64,000 bases of DNA from JAOUEA01 sp963810945 (GCA_963810945.1 CAWEPI010000008.1:1-64000); one strand, 5' to 3'. Counted from the first letter of the stretch, positions 9,506-18,904 are shown. Notes: generated by a model not told the origin, from the letters alone. Translations and numbers: made by a program.

Positions 9506-11437
9506 ATGACCCATATCAACCGTGAGGGTCGGGCTCGACTCCGGCTCAAGGTGGCCCTCGACGTGGGGCTGTGGGCCATCGCTGGCGTGCTGGCGTTCCC
9601 ACTGCGCATCCCGGCTGGTTGGATCGGGCAAGCCGACCTGGTGCGGGGTGTGGCACTGGCGACTGTGCCCGTTGCATTGGTTCTCGTGCTGGCGTTCGGG
9701 CTACAGCGACAGGTCTGGCGGCGCGTTACGGTTGAAGATCTGGAGAGGATCGTTGCCGCCGTGGCCATCGGTACTGGTCTGCTCTTCTTCCTGGGCCTCT
9801 GGTGGCACAACAACGATCCGCGGTTCCCTCGCGCGGTCCCCCTGATCCAGGGCATGCTGGCGCTGCTCCTCCTAGCCGGGATGCGCGCGTCTATCCGTCT
9901 GGTTGTCGAGCGACGAACCCGCAGGGATGCGGTGGAAACCAACGGTGGCCCACACCACGTGTTGCTCGTAGGGGCAGGAAGTGCCGGAACGCGTATCGGC
10001 CGTGAGATCCAGCGGCATCCGGAAGCCGGCATGGAACTGGTCGGGTTCCTCGATGACGATCCGGCCAAGACGCGCCTGTCTATAGCAGGAAGGCACGTGT
10101 TAGGCCGCTTGGAGGACCTGCCAGACGTGGGAGCCGGGATGGGTGTTGACGAGATCCTCATCACGATGCCCGCCGCATCAGGAAGCAGTACACGTCGCGT
10201 GGTTGAGTTGGCACGCCAAGCTGGGATCGCCTGCAGGATCCTGCCTGGTGTCACGCAGGTCCTCTCCGGCGACGCCCAACTGGCCGGGATCCGCAAGGTC
10301 GAGGTCGAGGATCTTCTTCGACGGGAGCCAGTGGAGTTGGAGCTGCCCGTAGAGTCGTACGTGCAAGGCGGGATCGTGCTGGTCACGGGTGCCGGAGGCT
10401 CGATCGGCGCCGAGTTGGTTCGTCAGGTAGCTCGCCTCGAGCCGGGCGCGGTGATCCTGTACGACCACGCGGAGAACACCCTCTACGATCTCCAACTCGA
10501 GCTTCGGGAGAGCCTTCCCTCGCTAGACTTCCGAGTCGTGGTGGGTGATGTCCGCGATCGCATCAAGGTCGACGCAACCATCGGCACCTACCGACCCACA
10601 GTGGTCTTCCATGCAGCAGCGCACAAGCACGTCCCCTTGATGGAGGGCGATCCGGACGAGGCCATCCTGAACAACGTGGCCGGCACAAGGAACATAGCCG
10701 AGGCCGCGCTCGACGCCGGCGTGTCGCGATTCGTGAACGTATCCACCGATAAGGCGGTTAGTCCGGCCTCCATGTTGGGAGTCACCAAGGGCCTCGCGGA
10801 GCGCGTCGTGCGCATGGTCGGCGCCCGCGCCACGGGAGAGCAGACCTTCGTGTCAGTGCGTTTCGGCAACGTCCTAGGAAGCCGAGGTTCGGTTGTACCC
10901 GTGTTCCAAGAGCAGATCCGCCGCGGGGGACCTGTTCGGGTCACCGATCCCGAAATGACGCGCTACTTCATGACCGTGCCTGAGGCCGCCCGCCTAGTGA
11001 TCCAAGCAGGAGCCTTGGCCGTCAACGGCGCTGTCTACGTGTTGGACATGGGGACGCCGGTGCGGATCGTGGACCTCGCCCGCGACATGATCCACTTGGC
11101 CGGGGCCGACGACGGAGGCATCCGCATCGAGTTCACCGGCCTGCGCCCCGGCGAGAAGATGCACGAGGAACTCTTCACAGACGACGAGGAGCTGGGCAGC
11201 CACCCACACGAGCAGATCATGGTCGTCCACCACGAACCTTCGTTGGACGCCGGGTTCACGACGTGTATCGATGAACTGATCGAGGCAGCCGAGCGACGAG
11301 ACTGGCAAGGGATCCACCGGCACATCACGAGCCTGGTTCCCTCGTTCGAATCGAATCGCCTCTGGACACCGGCGATCGATGAGCCACGCGTAGAGTGGGG
11401 CTCTTCCCCGAGGAGCTCGTATGAGCGTGCAGCCTGA
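9506..11437 (+). CDS. Nucleoside-diphosphate-sugar 4,6-dehydratase, PglF/CapD type, membrane
   Basis: One of the few intact genes of the first 13 kb. I choose the ATG at 9506 (MTHINREGRARLRLKVALD) because it directly precedes the four N-terminal membrane helices (VALDVGLWAIAGVLAFPL, VALATVPVALVLVLAFGL, AAVAIGTGLLFFLGLWW, GMLALLLLAG). A CoA-binding-like Rossmann fold (VLLVGAGSAGTRIGREI) and the catalytic SDR domain (LVTGAGGSIGAELVRQV) follow, with FHAAAHKHVPLMEG and VSTDKAVSPASMLGVTKG. About 643 residues, normal for PglF/FlaA1-like membrane dehydratases. Such enzymes make UDP-4-keto-6-deoxy-HexNAc for surface glycans. Its end overlaps the Wzz-kinase start by 17 bases, so the two are coupled. 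Confidence 0.92.
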   Translation: MTHINREGRARLRLKVALDVGLWAIAGVLAFPLRIPAGWIGQADLVRGVALATVPVALVLVLAFGLQRQVWRRVTVEDLERIVAAVAIGTGLLFFLGLWWHNNDPRFPRAVPLIQGMLALLLLAGMRASIRLVVERRTRRDAVETNGGPHHVLLVGAGSAGTRIGREIQRHPEAGMELVGFLDDDPAKTRLSIAGRHVLGRLEDLPDVGAGMGVDEILITMPAASGSSTRRVVELARQAGIACRILPGVTQVLSGDAQLAGIRKVEVEDLLRREPVELELPVESYVQGGIVLVTGAGGSIGAELVRQVARLEPGAVILYDHAENTLYDLQLELRESLPSLDFRVVVGDVRDRIKVDATIGTYRPTVVFHAAAHKHVPLMEGDPDEAILNNVAGTRNIAEAALDAGVSRFVNVSTDKAVSPASMLGVTKGLAERVVRMVGARATGEQTFVSVRFGNVLGSRGSVVPVFQEQIRRGGPVRVTDPEMTRYFMTVPEAARLVIQAGALAVNGAVYVLDMGTPVRIVDLARDMIHLAGADDGGIRIEFTGLRPGEKMHEELFTDDEELGSHPHEQIMVVHHEPSLDAGFTTCIDELIEAAERRDWQGIHRHITSLVPSFESNRLWTPAIDEPRVEWGSSPRSSYERAA

Positions 11438-13123
11438 CCCAGCGCCACAAGTCATCGATCTGCGTGCCTTCGTGGACGTGCTTCGGCGCCGCAAATGGAC
11501 CGTGGCGTTCGTGACCATCCTCGTGATTGGCTTGGCGCTAGGCTTCATCTACGTGCGCACCCCCGTCTACACCTCCACCAGCAGAGTGGAGGTCCGCCCG
11601 CTCACGACCGACGCCTTACTCACGGGGTTGAGCGCTGACACGTACGTCAACATGGATACCGAGGCCGCGCGGGTCGTTTCGGAACCGGTCGCAGCGATCG
11701 CGGCGCCGATGATAGGTGCTGCACCGAACTCAGGAGTAACGGCCGACGTCAGCGTCGCGGTACCCACCAGCACCACGTATCTAGACATATCCTGCACGAA
11801 GCTGACACCGGAGCAAGCACTCGCTTGTGCAACCGCGTTCGCGAACGCCTACGTCAAGGTTCGCGTGGACACCGCCAAGGGCACGTATGACGAGGCCATC
11901 GGAGTAGAGCAGAAGAAGATCGACACAGCCCAACAGAGATCGACACCTACCGTGCTCAACTCGCGACGGCAGGGCCGGCCGAGAAGGCGGACCTCCAGGG
12001 CAAGATCGACGGGCTCAATACGCTCATCGGCATCGAAGAACAGAAGAAGTCGGACGTGCCCACGCCCGAATCCAAACGCGGCAGTCGACGACGGTGGCAG
12101 CGACGCTCCCATCCCATCCCTCCAACAAGGACTACATCACGACTGGCCTGATCGCTGGGATCCTCGGGCTTGCGCTCGGGGTCGGGATCGCCTTCGTGCG
12201 CGAGAGGATGGACGAGCGCATCGCGGGACGGGAACGTGGAGACCGCGCTCGGGGCACCGGTGTTGGCGGTGGTCCCCCATATCCGCGGCTGGCGGAAGAG
12301 GAAGGAACCTCGCCTGGTGACGGCTACCGCCCCCACGGGTCCCGCTTCCGAGTCATACAGGGCCGCAAGGACCTCGCTCAAATACCTCGCTACCAAGGGG
12401 GACATGAAGGTGATCGCGGTCACGGGCCCCGGCCAAGATGAAGGGAAGCCACCACCACGGCGAACTTGGCCGTCGTCCTGGGCAAGAAGTGGCCGACTCG
12501 TCTTGGCCATCTCGTGCGACCTGCGCAAGCCACGGCTGCATCAGTTCTTCGGTTTGGACAACCAGCCGGGTCTGTCGGACGTGTTGATGGGGAGGGCGTC
12601 GTTGAAATCGGCGACCAAGCGGACGGAGATAGCCAACCTGTGGGTACTGGCGAGCGGATCCCTGCCTGAAGATCCTGCTGAGCTACTGAGTTCGGACCTG
12701 ATGGGTGCCGTCCTCGATGAGATGCGGGAGCACTTCGACTTCATCCTGTTGGACACCGCCCCCGCGCTGGTCGTCGCGGACGCGAACGCGCTGGCCCAAC
12801 GTGCTGACGGTGTCCTGGTTGTGGCTGACGCTGCGAAGACCACGCCTCAGGCCGTCGCTCACGTCCGCCGCGAATTCGAACGCGTTGGGGCCCGGATCGT
12901 CGGCGGCGTGCTCAACAACCTCAACCCGAAACGCGCCAAGCGCTATTCGTCCGACTATCGCGGGTACTACGTCGACTTCACCAGCTACGAGGTGAGCCCC
13001 GATCCAACTGAGCACAAGGGGAACGGACATCCGTACCGGCCATCGGTACCGAATCCGCCCGAGATCGGACCAGGCTGTCCAGCCTCATCAGGAGGTACCT
13101 CCACCACCCGGTGCATCCGATAG
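11421..13123 (+). CDS. Polysaccharide co-polymerase fused to bacterial tyrosine kinase (Wzz-BY-kinase, frameshifted)
   Basis: MSVQPDPAPQVIDLRAFVDV leads into a transmembrane helix (VAFVTILVIGLALGFIYVRT), a Wzz-like periplasmic part (SRVEVRPLTTDALLTGLSAD) and a second helix (ITTGLIAGILGLALGVGI). The cytoplasmic kinase follows: IRGWRKRKEP, SESYRAARTSLKYL, Walker A region VTGPGQDEGK (broken by an indel just before TTTANLAVVLG), Walker A' AISCDLRKPRLHQFFG and Walker B DFILLDTAPALVVAD. The tail has a tyrosine cluster (KRYSSDYRGYYVDFTSYE), the usual autophosphorylation site. Role: sets chain length and controls polymerisation by tyrosine phosphorylation. Indels lie near 11940, 12235, 12440 and 12490. 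Confidence 0.88.
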
Positions 13124-13280
13124 CTGGCCCTAGCTCGTTACCGATGCTTAGCACCTCCATCCGTTGGGTAGCATGTGGCAGGGCTGGAAGGGCCCAGTCG
13201 TCACGATCCGTCGAGTTGAGCAGTAGGGAATACCGTTGTCGTTCTCATCCCCCCAAGAGACCCTCATCGCGCGTATCACC

Positions 13281-14553
13281 ATGCGCCGAGCGGTCTCGGC
13301 AATCATCGGCCAGGGCTACGTCGGCCTGACGCTGGCTCGGCCGCTGCCGAGGCCGGATTCCGCGCCATCGGCATCGACGTGGACCGTCCGCGTGTCGACT
13401 CACCTCGCGCGCGGCGAACTGGTCTCGGGCGTGGATCCGAGGGTCTTCGGTGCGGCGTAAGGAGCGGCAACCTTCGTTCTCGATGCCGGCCGAGCCGGTC
13501 GCCGACGCGGACCTGATCTTCATCTGCGTGCCGACGCCGCTGCGCGACGGGGCGCCCGACCTGAGTCACGTGGAGGCCGCGGCCGGCAGCGTGGCCGCGC
13601 ACCTGCGGCCGGGCGCGTTGGTGGTCCTGGAGTCCACCACCTACCCGGGGACCACCGACGGATCTCCTCTGCCCGATCCTCGAGGCCGGCTCCGGCCTCG
13701 CGCGCCGGCGAGGACTTCCTGCTCGGCCTTCTCGCCCGAGCGGATCGACCCCGGGAACCGCGAGTACGGCATGCGCAACACGCCCACGCGTGGTGGGCGG
13801 GACGACGCCGGCCGCCACCCAGGCCGCGGTCGCCTTCTACGCCCAGCTCGTGGACAAGGTGGTGCCGGTGTCTTCGGCGCGCGCCGCCGAGACCACGAAG
13901 CTGCTGGAGAACACGTTCCGCCACGTGAACATCGCGCTCGTGAACGAGCTGGCCATGCTCACCCACGACATGGGCATCGACGTCTGGGAGGTAATCGACG
14001 CCGCCGCCACCAAGCCGTTCGGCTTCATGCCCTTCTACCCGGGGCCGGGCATCGGTGGGCACTGCATCCCGCTTGGACCCGACCTACCTCTCGTGGCAGG
14101 CGCACCGCGAGACCGGCCGGCGGTTCGCGGTGCTGGAGCAGTCCCAGGACGTGAACGAGAACATGCCCGCCTACGTCGCCGCGCGCGTCGCCGAGCTCCT
14201 GAATGTCTCCGGGCGCGCCGTGAAGGAGCACGGATCCTGGCGCTGGGGGTCTCCTACAAGCCGGACGTCGGCGACACCCGGGAATCTCCCGCCCTGCAGA
14301 CCATGCAGGCGCTCCACAAGCGGGGCGCCGACGTGTGCTTCCACGACTTCTACGTGGACGAGGTGCCGCTGGACGGTGGGTGGCGAGGTGCGTCGAGGAC
14401 CTTGATGCGGAGCTCGCCGCCGCCGACTTGGTGCTCCTGCTCACGGCGCACACGGCCTACGACCTCGAGACGATCGCGGATCGCGCCCGGATGGTGTTCG
14501 ACACCCGCAACGCCTGGGGCCAGGTTCGCAAGCCTAACGTGGTCCTGCTCTAA
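13281..14553 (+). CDS. UDP-N-acetylhexosamine 6-dehydrogenase (WbpA/WecC family, frameshifted)
   Basis: MRRAVSAIIGQGYVGLTLA opens the NAD domain; ADLIFICVPTPL, ALVVLESTTYPGTT and FSPERIDPGN are family signatures. KLLENTFRHVNIALVNELAM and PGPGIGGHCIPLDP contain the catalytic cysteine (GHCIP). The C-terminal UDP-binding part reads ILALGVSYKPDVGDTRESPA, and it ends KPNVVLL at 14553. About 424 codons, normal length, with at least five indels. Predicted reaction: two-step NAD oxidation of UDP-GlcNAc (or UDP-ManNAc) to the uronic acid, which would feed the dehydrogenase / aminotransferase / acetyltransferase trio at 6.6-9.3 kb. Its GC content is clearly higher than that of the preceding polysaccharide genes. 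Confidence 0.85.
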
Positions 14554-14623
14554 GCGGACTCCGACGTCTTCCACACCCGCTCTGGAGCAGGTCAAGCCCG
14601 TTCGGCCTGTGAATCGGCCCGGG

Positions 14624-15064
14624 CTAGCCAGCTGTCGACGTTTGGTCCCGCGATGCCGACGAGCGCCAGCGGACGAGGGTGTGGACCCCCAGCCCGAGCG
14701 CGGCCCCGACGAAGTCCGCCAAGAAGTCGTCGAAGTGCGCGTTGCGCGTGGGCGTCATGCCCTGCAGGATCTCGATCACCCCGCCCGCGGCGACGGCCGC
14801 GACCGGGAGCCAGTAGCCGGCGCGGGGGAAGCGTCCCGGGCCGCGGCCGGGGCGCCAGACCGCGGCGAACAGGAAGCTCAGCGTGGTGGCGAAGTACGCG
14901 ATGGCGTGCCCGACCTTGTCGGCGCCGTGGAACGCGTGGACGCCCGGGAACTCCGCGCCGAAGCTGAACCACACGGTGGTGAGCGCGCACCCGGCGGCGA
15001 TGCACCACAGGGCGAGGTCCACCATCCGGTCGTGCCCGGGCTCGAGCGTGCCTGCGTGATTCAT
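14624..15064 (-). CDS. VanZ-like membrane protein
   Basis: About 146 residues with four hydrophobic segments (LALWCIAAGCALTTVWF, GHAIAYFATTLSFLFAAVW, YWLPVAAVAAGGVIEILQ, FLADFVGAALGLGVHTLV). The motif DKVGHAIAYF, and RNAHFDDFLADFVGA near the C-terminus, are the hallmarks of VanZ/phosphotransbutyrylase-like proteins. The biochemical role of this family is unsettled; VanZ gives low-level teicoplanin resistance in enterococci. It converges with the sugar dehydrogenase and appears to be monocistronic or co-transcribed with the small gene upstream (start 15532). Confidence 0.75.
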   Translation of the reverse strand: MNHAGTLEPGHDRMVDLALWCIAAGCALTTVWFSFGAEFPGVHAFHGADKVGHAIAYFATTLSFLFAAVWRPGRGPGRFPRAGYWLPVAAVAAGGVIEILQGMTPTRNAHFDDFLADFVGAALGLGVHTLVRWRSSASRDQTSTAG

Positions 15065-15112
15065 CCGGCAGCAACCCTAGTCGGTGCGCGCGGAGGAGTG
15101 GGCCGCGTCGGT

Positions 15113-15532
15113 CTACGCGGCATCGGGACGCGGCGGGGTCGGGTCCCAGGCGGGCGTGTCGGCCGCCGGTTCGGGCGGCAGGGGTTCGCTCGGCTCGGAG
15201 GTGGGAGACGGGCGAGGAACCGGCATCGCATCGGCACCGGGGACGAACGTCATCTCGTGGGTCCCCGTCCCCACCTTGCGGACGGTCTGCAGCAACCAAC
15301 CCCGCCTCCGGTGCACGTCGATCGCCGACTGACGGCCCATCCCCTTCGCGGGGGTCACGAGGGTGTGGGACGGCGCCGTCCAGTCGAAGCGCTCGTCGTT
15401 CCACGCATCCCGGAGCTGCTTGCGGCCCGCCCTGTCGCGCATCCAGTAGTTCGTGCCGCTCTCTTTGCTGCGTGGGTCCGGCACATCCTTCATGCCGGCC
15501 GAGCCGGCCCGGATCGTCCCGTCACTCGCCAT
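15113..15532 (-). CDS. Hypothetical protein, Pro-rich C-terminus
   Basis: An open frame of 139 residues starting MASDGTIRAGSAGMKDVP; an internal Met (MKDVPDPRSKESG) is an alternative start. The first 90 residues are mixed and charged (NYWMRDRAGRKQLRDAWNDE, DVHRRRGWLLQTVRKVG), and the last 40 are Pro/Ala/Glu-rich. I see no signal peptide or membrane helix and do not recognise the family. It lies 48 bases upstream of VanZ in the same direction. The structured repeat copy 1 ends about 43 bases upstream of its start and could form its 5' leader. Coding support is moderate: long frame, GC-rich third positions, no better competitor on the other strand. Confidence 0.45.
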   Translation of the reverse strand: MASDGTIRAGSAGMKDVPDPRSKESGTNYWMRDRAGRKQLRDAWNDERFDWTAPSHTLVTPAKGMGRQSAIDVHRRRGWLLQTVRKVGTGTHEMTFVPGADAMPVPRPSPTSEPSEPLPPEPAADTPAWDPTPPRPDAA

Positions 15533-15574
15533 CGTTCCGAGGCCCCGGTCCTTCAGATCTCATCGTCGAGCCAT

Positions 15575-15760
15575 GGCAGGCGGGCAGGGACGCGAGCCTG
15601 GCTCCCGCGAGGGACCGTGGGAACCCCCGGTAGTCAGCCGTCAGTGTGGTGGGGAACACGCTGCGCGCCCTGCCCGACTATCCGGAAGGATGCGCCCCAC
15701 CTCCAGCGGTGCACATCCGCCGTTCGCATGACGAAACGACCCTCAGACGTCGGAGGCGGG
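15575..15760 (-). repeat. Dispersed structured element, copy 1
   Basis: This intergenic stretch shares long blocks with 51031-51221 and 54216-54370. Read on the minus strand it has the blocks CGACGTCTGAGGG, TCGTCATGCGAACGGCG, GCGCATCCTTCCGGATAGTC and GGGCAGGGCGCG (complement of 15664-15675). That last block can pair with a block about 70 nt further on (complement of 15582-15594, CGCGTCCCTGCCC), with one bulged base. The sequence between the two arms is not conserved, but the arms are. ATCC/GGAT around TTCC makes a small local hairpin. The orientation given is the one in which copies 2 and 3 read on the plus strand. RNA versus DNA function is not established. Confidence 0.6.
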
Positions 15761-15785
15761 TTTCCCGCGCGGATCACCACGATGA

Positions 15786-15814
15786 GGGCCGGGGCCGCTT
15801 CGCGGCCCCGGCCC
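15786..15814 (-). terminator. Hairpin terminator after the Calx-beta gene
   Basis: A 13-bp perfect GC-rich stem (GGGCCGGGGCCGC with its complement, 3-nt loop) lies 34 bases past the stop of the minus-strand gene ending at 15848. There is only a short T-containing stretch (TCATCG) after it, so termination is plausible but not textbook. Confidence 0.55.
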
Positions 15815-15847
15815 GATGGTTCCTCCTCCCGGATACGTCTCGTGCGA

Positions 15848-16934
15848 TCACCCGAAGTTACGGATCACGCACACCGCGGTCGGGTCGCCGAGCGTCGCGC
15901 CCTTCGGGCTGAACAGGTGCAGGAAGAACGTCTGGTTCGGCTCGCGGACGGAGTCCCCCATGATCTTGACGTGGACCAGCTTGTGACCGCGTCCGGCCGG
16001 GATGGTGAGCGTCCCCGACGTCGCGACGTAGTCACGCCCGGCCTTGGCGGAGCCGTTGGCCGTCGCGAAGCGCACCGTGACGTCCTTCCCGCTCACCACG
16101 GAGAGGTAGACACGGAACTGCACCAGCAGGGTGCCCTTGCGGGGCTCCCGGATGCTGGTGTCCGCCACGTTGACCGTCGGCGGTGGGTCGTTGTCGGTGA
16201 TCACGCCCTGGACCGTCGTCACGGGCACCGTGGAGTGCAGCGGGTTCGACAGCGTGATCGAGAACGACTCGCTGTTCTCGTCGACGAGATCGCCGATCAC
16301 CTGCACGATGACGGTCTGCGGGGTCGCGTCTCCCGACGCCCACGTCAGGGTCCCGGGAGCGACGGCCTGGAAGTCCACGCCCCCCACCGCCGTACCGCCG
16401 AGTACCGCGTAGTCCACCGACATCCCCTCGGTGCTCGCGGCCGACGGGGTCACCGTGAAGCTCAGCGGCGTGGTGCCGACGTCACCCTCGGTCACCGTCG
16501 CGCCCGTGAGCGTCAGGTGCGGTCGAGCCTTCACCGTCAGTGTCACGTTGTCGGTCCCGGCGGACGTGTTGAGGAGTGCGTCCTCACCGCGCACCGACAG
16601 GACGTAGTCGCCCGTCGGCGACGGGGCCAGGAACGTGACCTCGACGTCCTCGGTTACCTCGTTGAACGCACCGTCCACCGCCAGCATGTCCACCCACGCC
16701 CCGGTGCCGATCCGGTACTGGGCCGACGCGATCAGCGAGGCGCCGGTGGTGCGTGTCGTCGACCGTCGCCGTCAGGTGCACGTGGCCCGGCAGGTTGACG
16801 GGGTTCGGCGTGGCGAGCACGGCGCTCACCAGCGGCGCCTGCCCGTCGACCGCATGCGCAGCGGTCATCGGCAACAGCGCCATCACGAGCGCGGCGGCCG
16901 ACGCCACCACCGCACCCCTCCCGAGTGCTCTCAT
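15848..16934 (-). CDS. Secreted Calx-beta repeat protein (one frameshift)
   Basis: The start at 16934 gives a clear signal peptide (MRALGRGAVVASAAALVMAL, cleavage after AAHA). An Ig-like N-terminal part (PNPVNLPGHVHLTATVDDT) shifts frame near 16745 and continues WVDMLAVDGAFNEVTEDVEV. Two Calx-beta domains follow: TLTGATVTEGDVGTTPLSFT with DFQAVAPGTLTWASGD and ENSESFSITLSNPL; then VNVADTSIREPRKGTLLVQF with GRDYVATSGTLTIPAG and EPNQTFFLHLFSPKGATLGD. Calx-beta domains bind calcium and are common in surface adhesion proteins. About 361 residues after correction. No sorting motif or membrane anchor is visible, so it may be released or held non-covalently. A strong hairpin follows the gene. Confidence 0.85.
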
Positions 16935-17118
16935 GGAGCACCTCCTTCGACATCAGAGGGCCCCTCAGGCCATGGGACGGTTCCCCTTCCCGCCGTGACG
17001 GTTGCCCTTCCGTGCCATCAGCCAGCATGTCTCCACGGCAACCCGTTCGATCCGGGAGGGAGGTCCCGGTGGAGTCGGGCCCGGACGCGACCGGGACCGC
17101 TCCGCCGGTGACCCGAGG

Positions 17119-17700
17119 TCAGGCGGACGGTGAGGGGCTGCCCGAGCCGGGGCCCTGCGGCCCCGGCGTGATGGGGGTCGCGCCCAGACGGTCCGCCAGC
17201 GACGGATCGAGCGCGAGCGCCTTGTTGATCAGGTCGTCGGCCTTCGCGGACTGGCCCGACCCGCGATACAGGAGGCCCAGGTTGAGGTAGGCGGCCGCCG
17301 TGTTGGGCTCGAGCGCGATCACCCGGCGGTAGAGATCCATCGCCTCCTGCGTGGCGCCCACCCCCGTGCGCACGATGGCGAGGTTGAAGAGCGCCGGCAC
17401 GAAGTTGGGGTCGGCGTCGAGCGCGGCACGGTAGTACCCCTCGGCGACCTCGGATCGGCCGTCGTGCTGCTCGATCACGCCGAGGTTGTAGTTGGCGTAC
17501 TTGTCGCCGGGCCGCGCGTCGAGCACCTGCTGGTACAGGCTGGCGGCCGCCTCGAGGTTCCCCGCCTGCTGCTGCGCGAGCCCCTGCTTCAACGCCTGAT
17601 CGGGGTCGACGTCCTTGCTGCAGGCGGCCAGGGCGAGCGCCGCCGCGGCCACGACGACGAGCCAACGCGCGGTGCCTCGGAGGGGGGACCGTTGCTGCAT
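17119..17700 (-). CDS. TPR-repeat lipoprotein
   Basis: MQQRSPLRGTARWLVVVAAA leads to the lipobox ALAAC, so the mature protein is predicted to be lipid-anchored outside the membrane. I choose the Met at 17700 because the longer frame upstream adds a non-hydrophobic tail and crosses the terminator of the next gene. Four or five TPR units follow (DPDQALKQGLAQQQAGNLEA, DKYANYNLGVIEQHDGRSEV, NFVPALFNLAIVRTGVGATQ, AAAYLNLGLLYRGSGQSAKA). The last 20 residues are Pro/Gly/Ser-rich. About 193 residues. TPR lipoproteins usually scaffold envelope protein complexes; its partner is unknown. Confidence 0.85.
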   Translation of the reverse strand: MQQRSPLRGTARWLVVVAAAALALAACSKDVDPDQALKQGLAQQQAGNLEAAASLYQQVLDARPGDKYANYNLGVIEQHDGRSEVAEGYYRAALDADPNFVPALFNLAIVRTGVGATQEAMDLYRRVIALEPNTAAAYLNLGLLYRGSGQSAKADDLINKALALDPSLADRLGATPITPGPQGPGSGSPSPSA

Positions 17701-17750
17701 CGTCGAGATGCTACCCGGGAGCCGACCGAGGAACGTGGAGGAGACACGAA

Positions 17751-17775
17751 GAGGCGGCCCCGAAGGGCCGCCTCT
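17751..17775 (-). terminator. Intrinsic terminator after the collagen-like gene
   Basis: A 10-bp perfect stem (GAGGCGGCCC with its complement) closes a 4-nt loop, TTCG on the minus strand, 27 bases past the stop at 17802. On the minus strand it is followed by CTCTTCGTGTC, a weak pyrimidine-rich tail. Confidence 0.7.
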
Positions 17776-17801
17776 CGAGCATCCGAACCGGCTCCGATCC
17801 G

Positions 17802-18904
17802 CTACAGGGCGCAGATCGCGTAGGCCGTGATGGTCCAGCTCGCGTTGTCGTTGTCGGTCTCGACCGCCGTCGCGGTCCACACGGTCGCGGAGGACGGGTA
17901 GCTCGCCGTCATCGCGACCTGGTTGTTCCCATCGGCACCGACGATCGCGCCACCTCCGACGATCTTCCGTCCACCCGTGCAGGTGGCCGTGATCGACTTG
18001 TTGCTGGAGCTGGCCGCCGACGTGTTCGACACGATCGTGGCGTTGACCGTGCCGCCGCCGGGTCCGGTGGGACCGATGGGGCCCTGGTTGCCGACCGGTC
18101 CCTGGTTGCCGACGGGACCTTTGTTACCGGTGGGTCCATCGGGGCCGGTGGGTCCCATGGGGCCGGTGGCCCCCATCGCTCCCGTCGGGCCGATCGCTCC
18201 CGTGGCGCCGATGCCACCCGGTGTGCCGGTGGCGCCCGCGCCTCCGGTGGCACCCATCGGACCCGTGGCTCCCGTGAGGCCGACCGCGCCGGTCAGACCG
18301 GTGGCACCGGTGGCTCCCGTGGGACCGACGGCGCCCGTGGCACCCGCAGCGCCTGTGAGACCGGTGGCGCCCGGTGAGACCCGTCGGCGCCGGTCAGACC
18401 GGTGGCGCCTGTGCGCCCGTCGGCGCCGGTCAGACCCGTGGCGCCGGTGGCTCCGTCAGCGCCGGTCAGACCCGTGGCTCCGGTGGCTCCGTCGGCGCCC
18501 GGTGGCCCCGTCGCACCGGGGGAACCGGGGGCACCTGGGAGAACCGGGTGCTCCGGGAGATCCGGGTGCTCCGAGCCGTTCGCGCCCGTCGCTCCGGTGG
18601 CCCCGGTGGCTCCGGTTCCGCCGGCGCCCGTCGCGCCGGTGGCGCCCGTGGCCCCGGCCGCCCCGGGGACACCCGTCTTGTTCCAGACGGTCGCCTTCTC
18701 ACCCTTCTTGCAGTTGTTGCCCAGCGGGATGAAGCGGACGGCCCTCGTCTTCTTGTTGACGCAGCCCTTGATCTGCCCGCTGGTCGTGGCGCGGCGCGCA
18801 TGCCTCTGCATCACCGCGGCGGACGCGAGGCTCGCCCCCGCCATCACCGCGACCACGGTGAAGATGACCAGGGGCGACACCCAGTTCCGACGTCTCCTAT
18901 GCAC
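17802..18904 (-). CDS. Collagen-like Gly-X-Y repeat surface protein (frameshifted within repeats)
   Basis: A GTG start at 18904 follows GAAAGGGG. The N-terminus has a signal/anchor helix (WVSPLVIFTVVAVMAGASLA) and a conserved cap: IKGCVNKKTRAVRFIPLGNN, then CKKGEKATVWNKTG. About 150 residues of Gly-X-Y repeats follow (GATGATGATG, GLTGADGATGATG, GPTGPDGPTGNKG), and then a compact C-terminal domain (SITATCTGGRKIVGGGAIV to ASWTITAYAICAL). The same cap-collagen-tail layout occurs in predicted surface proteins of Actinomycetota. Two or more indels inside the repeats break the frame near 18545 and 18280. These may be sequencing slips or true repeat-length variation. A hairpin terminator follows. 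Confidence 0.85.

Noticed and set aside
15646..15912. A small frame containing LPDYPEGCAPP, also visible near 51.1 kb
   Set aside because: The similarity comes from the shared DNA element. The frames diverge after a few residues, so coding is not conserved.
13790..16798. A plus-strand open frame of about 1,000 codons
   Set aside because: Only its first 90 residues are real (part of the sugar dehydrogenase). The rest is antisense to VanZ, a hypothetical and the Calx-beta gene.
18050..18680. Short regular repeats that could look like a CRISPR array
   Set aside because: The period is 9 bases and encodes Gly-X-Y collagen repeats; there are no unique spacers and no cas genes.
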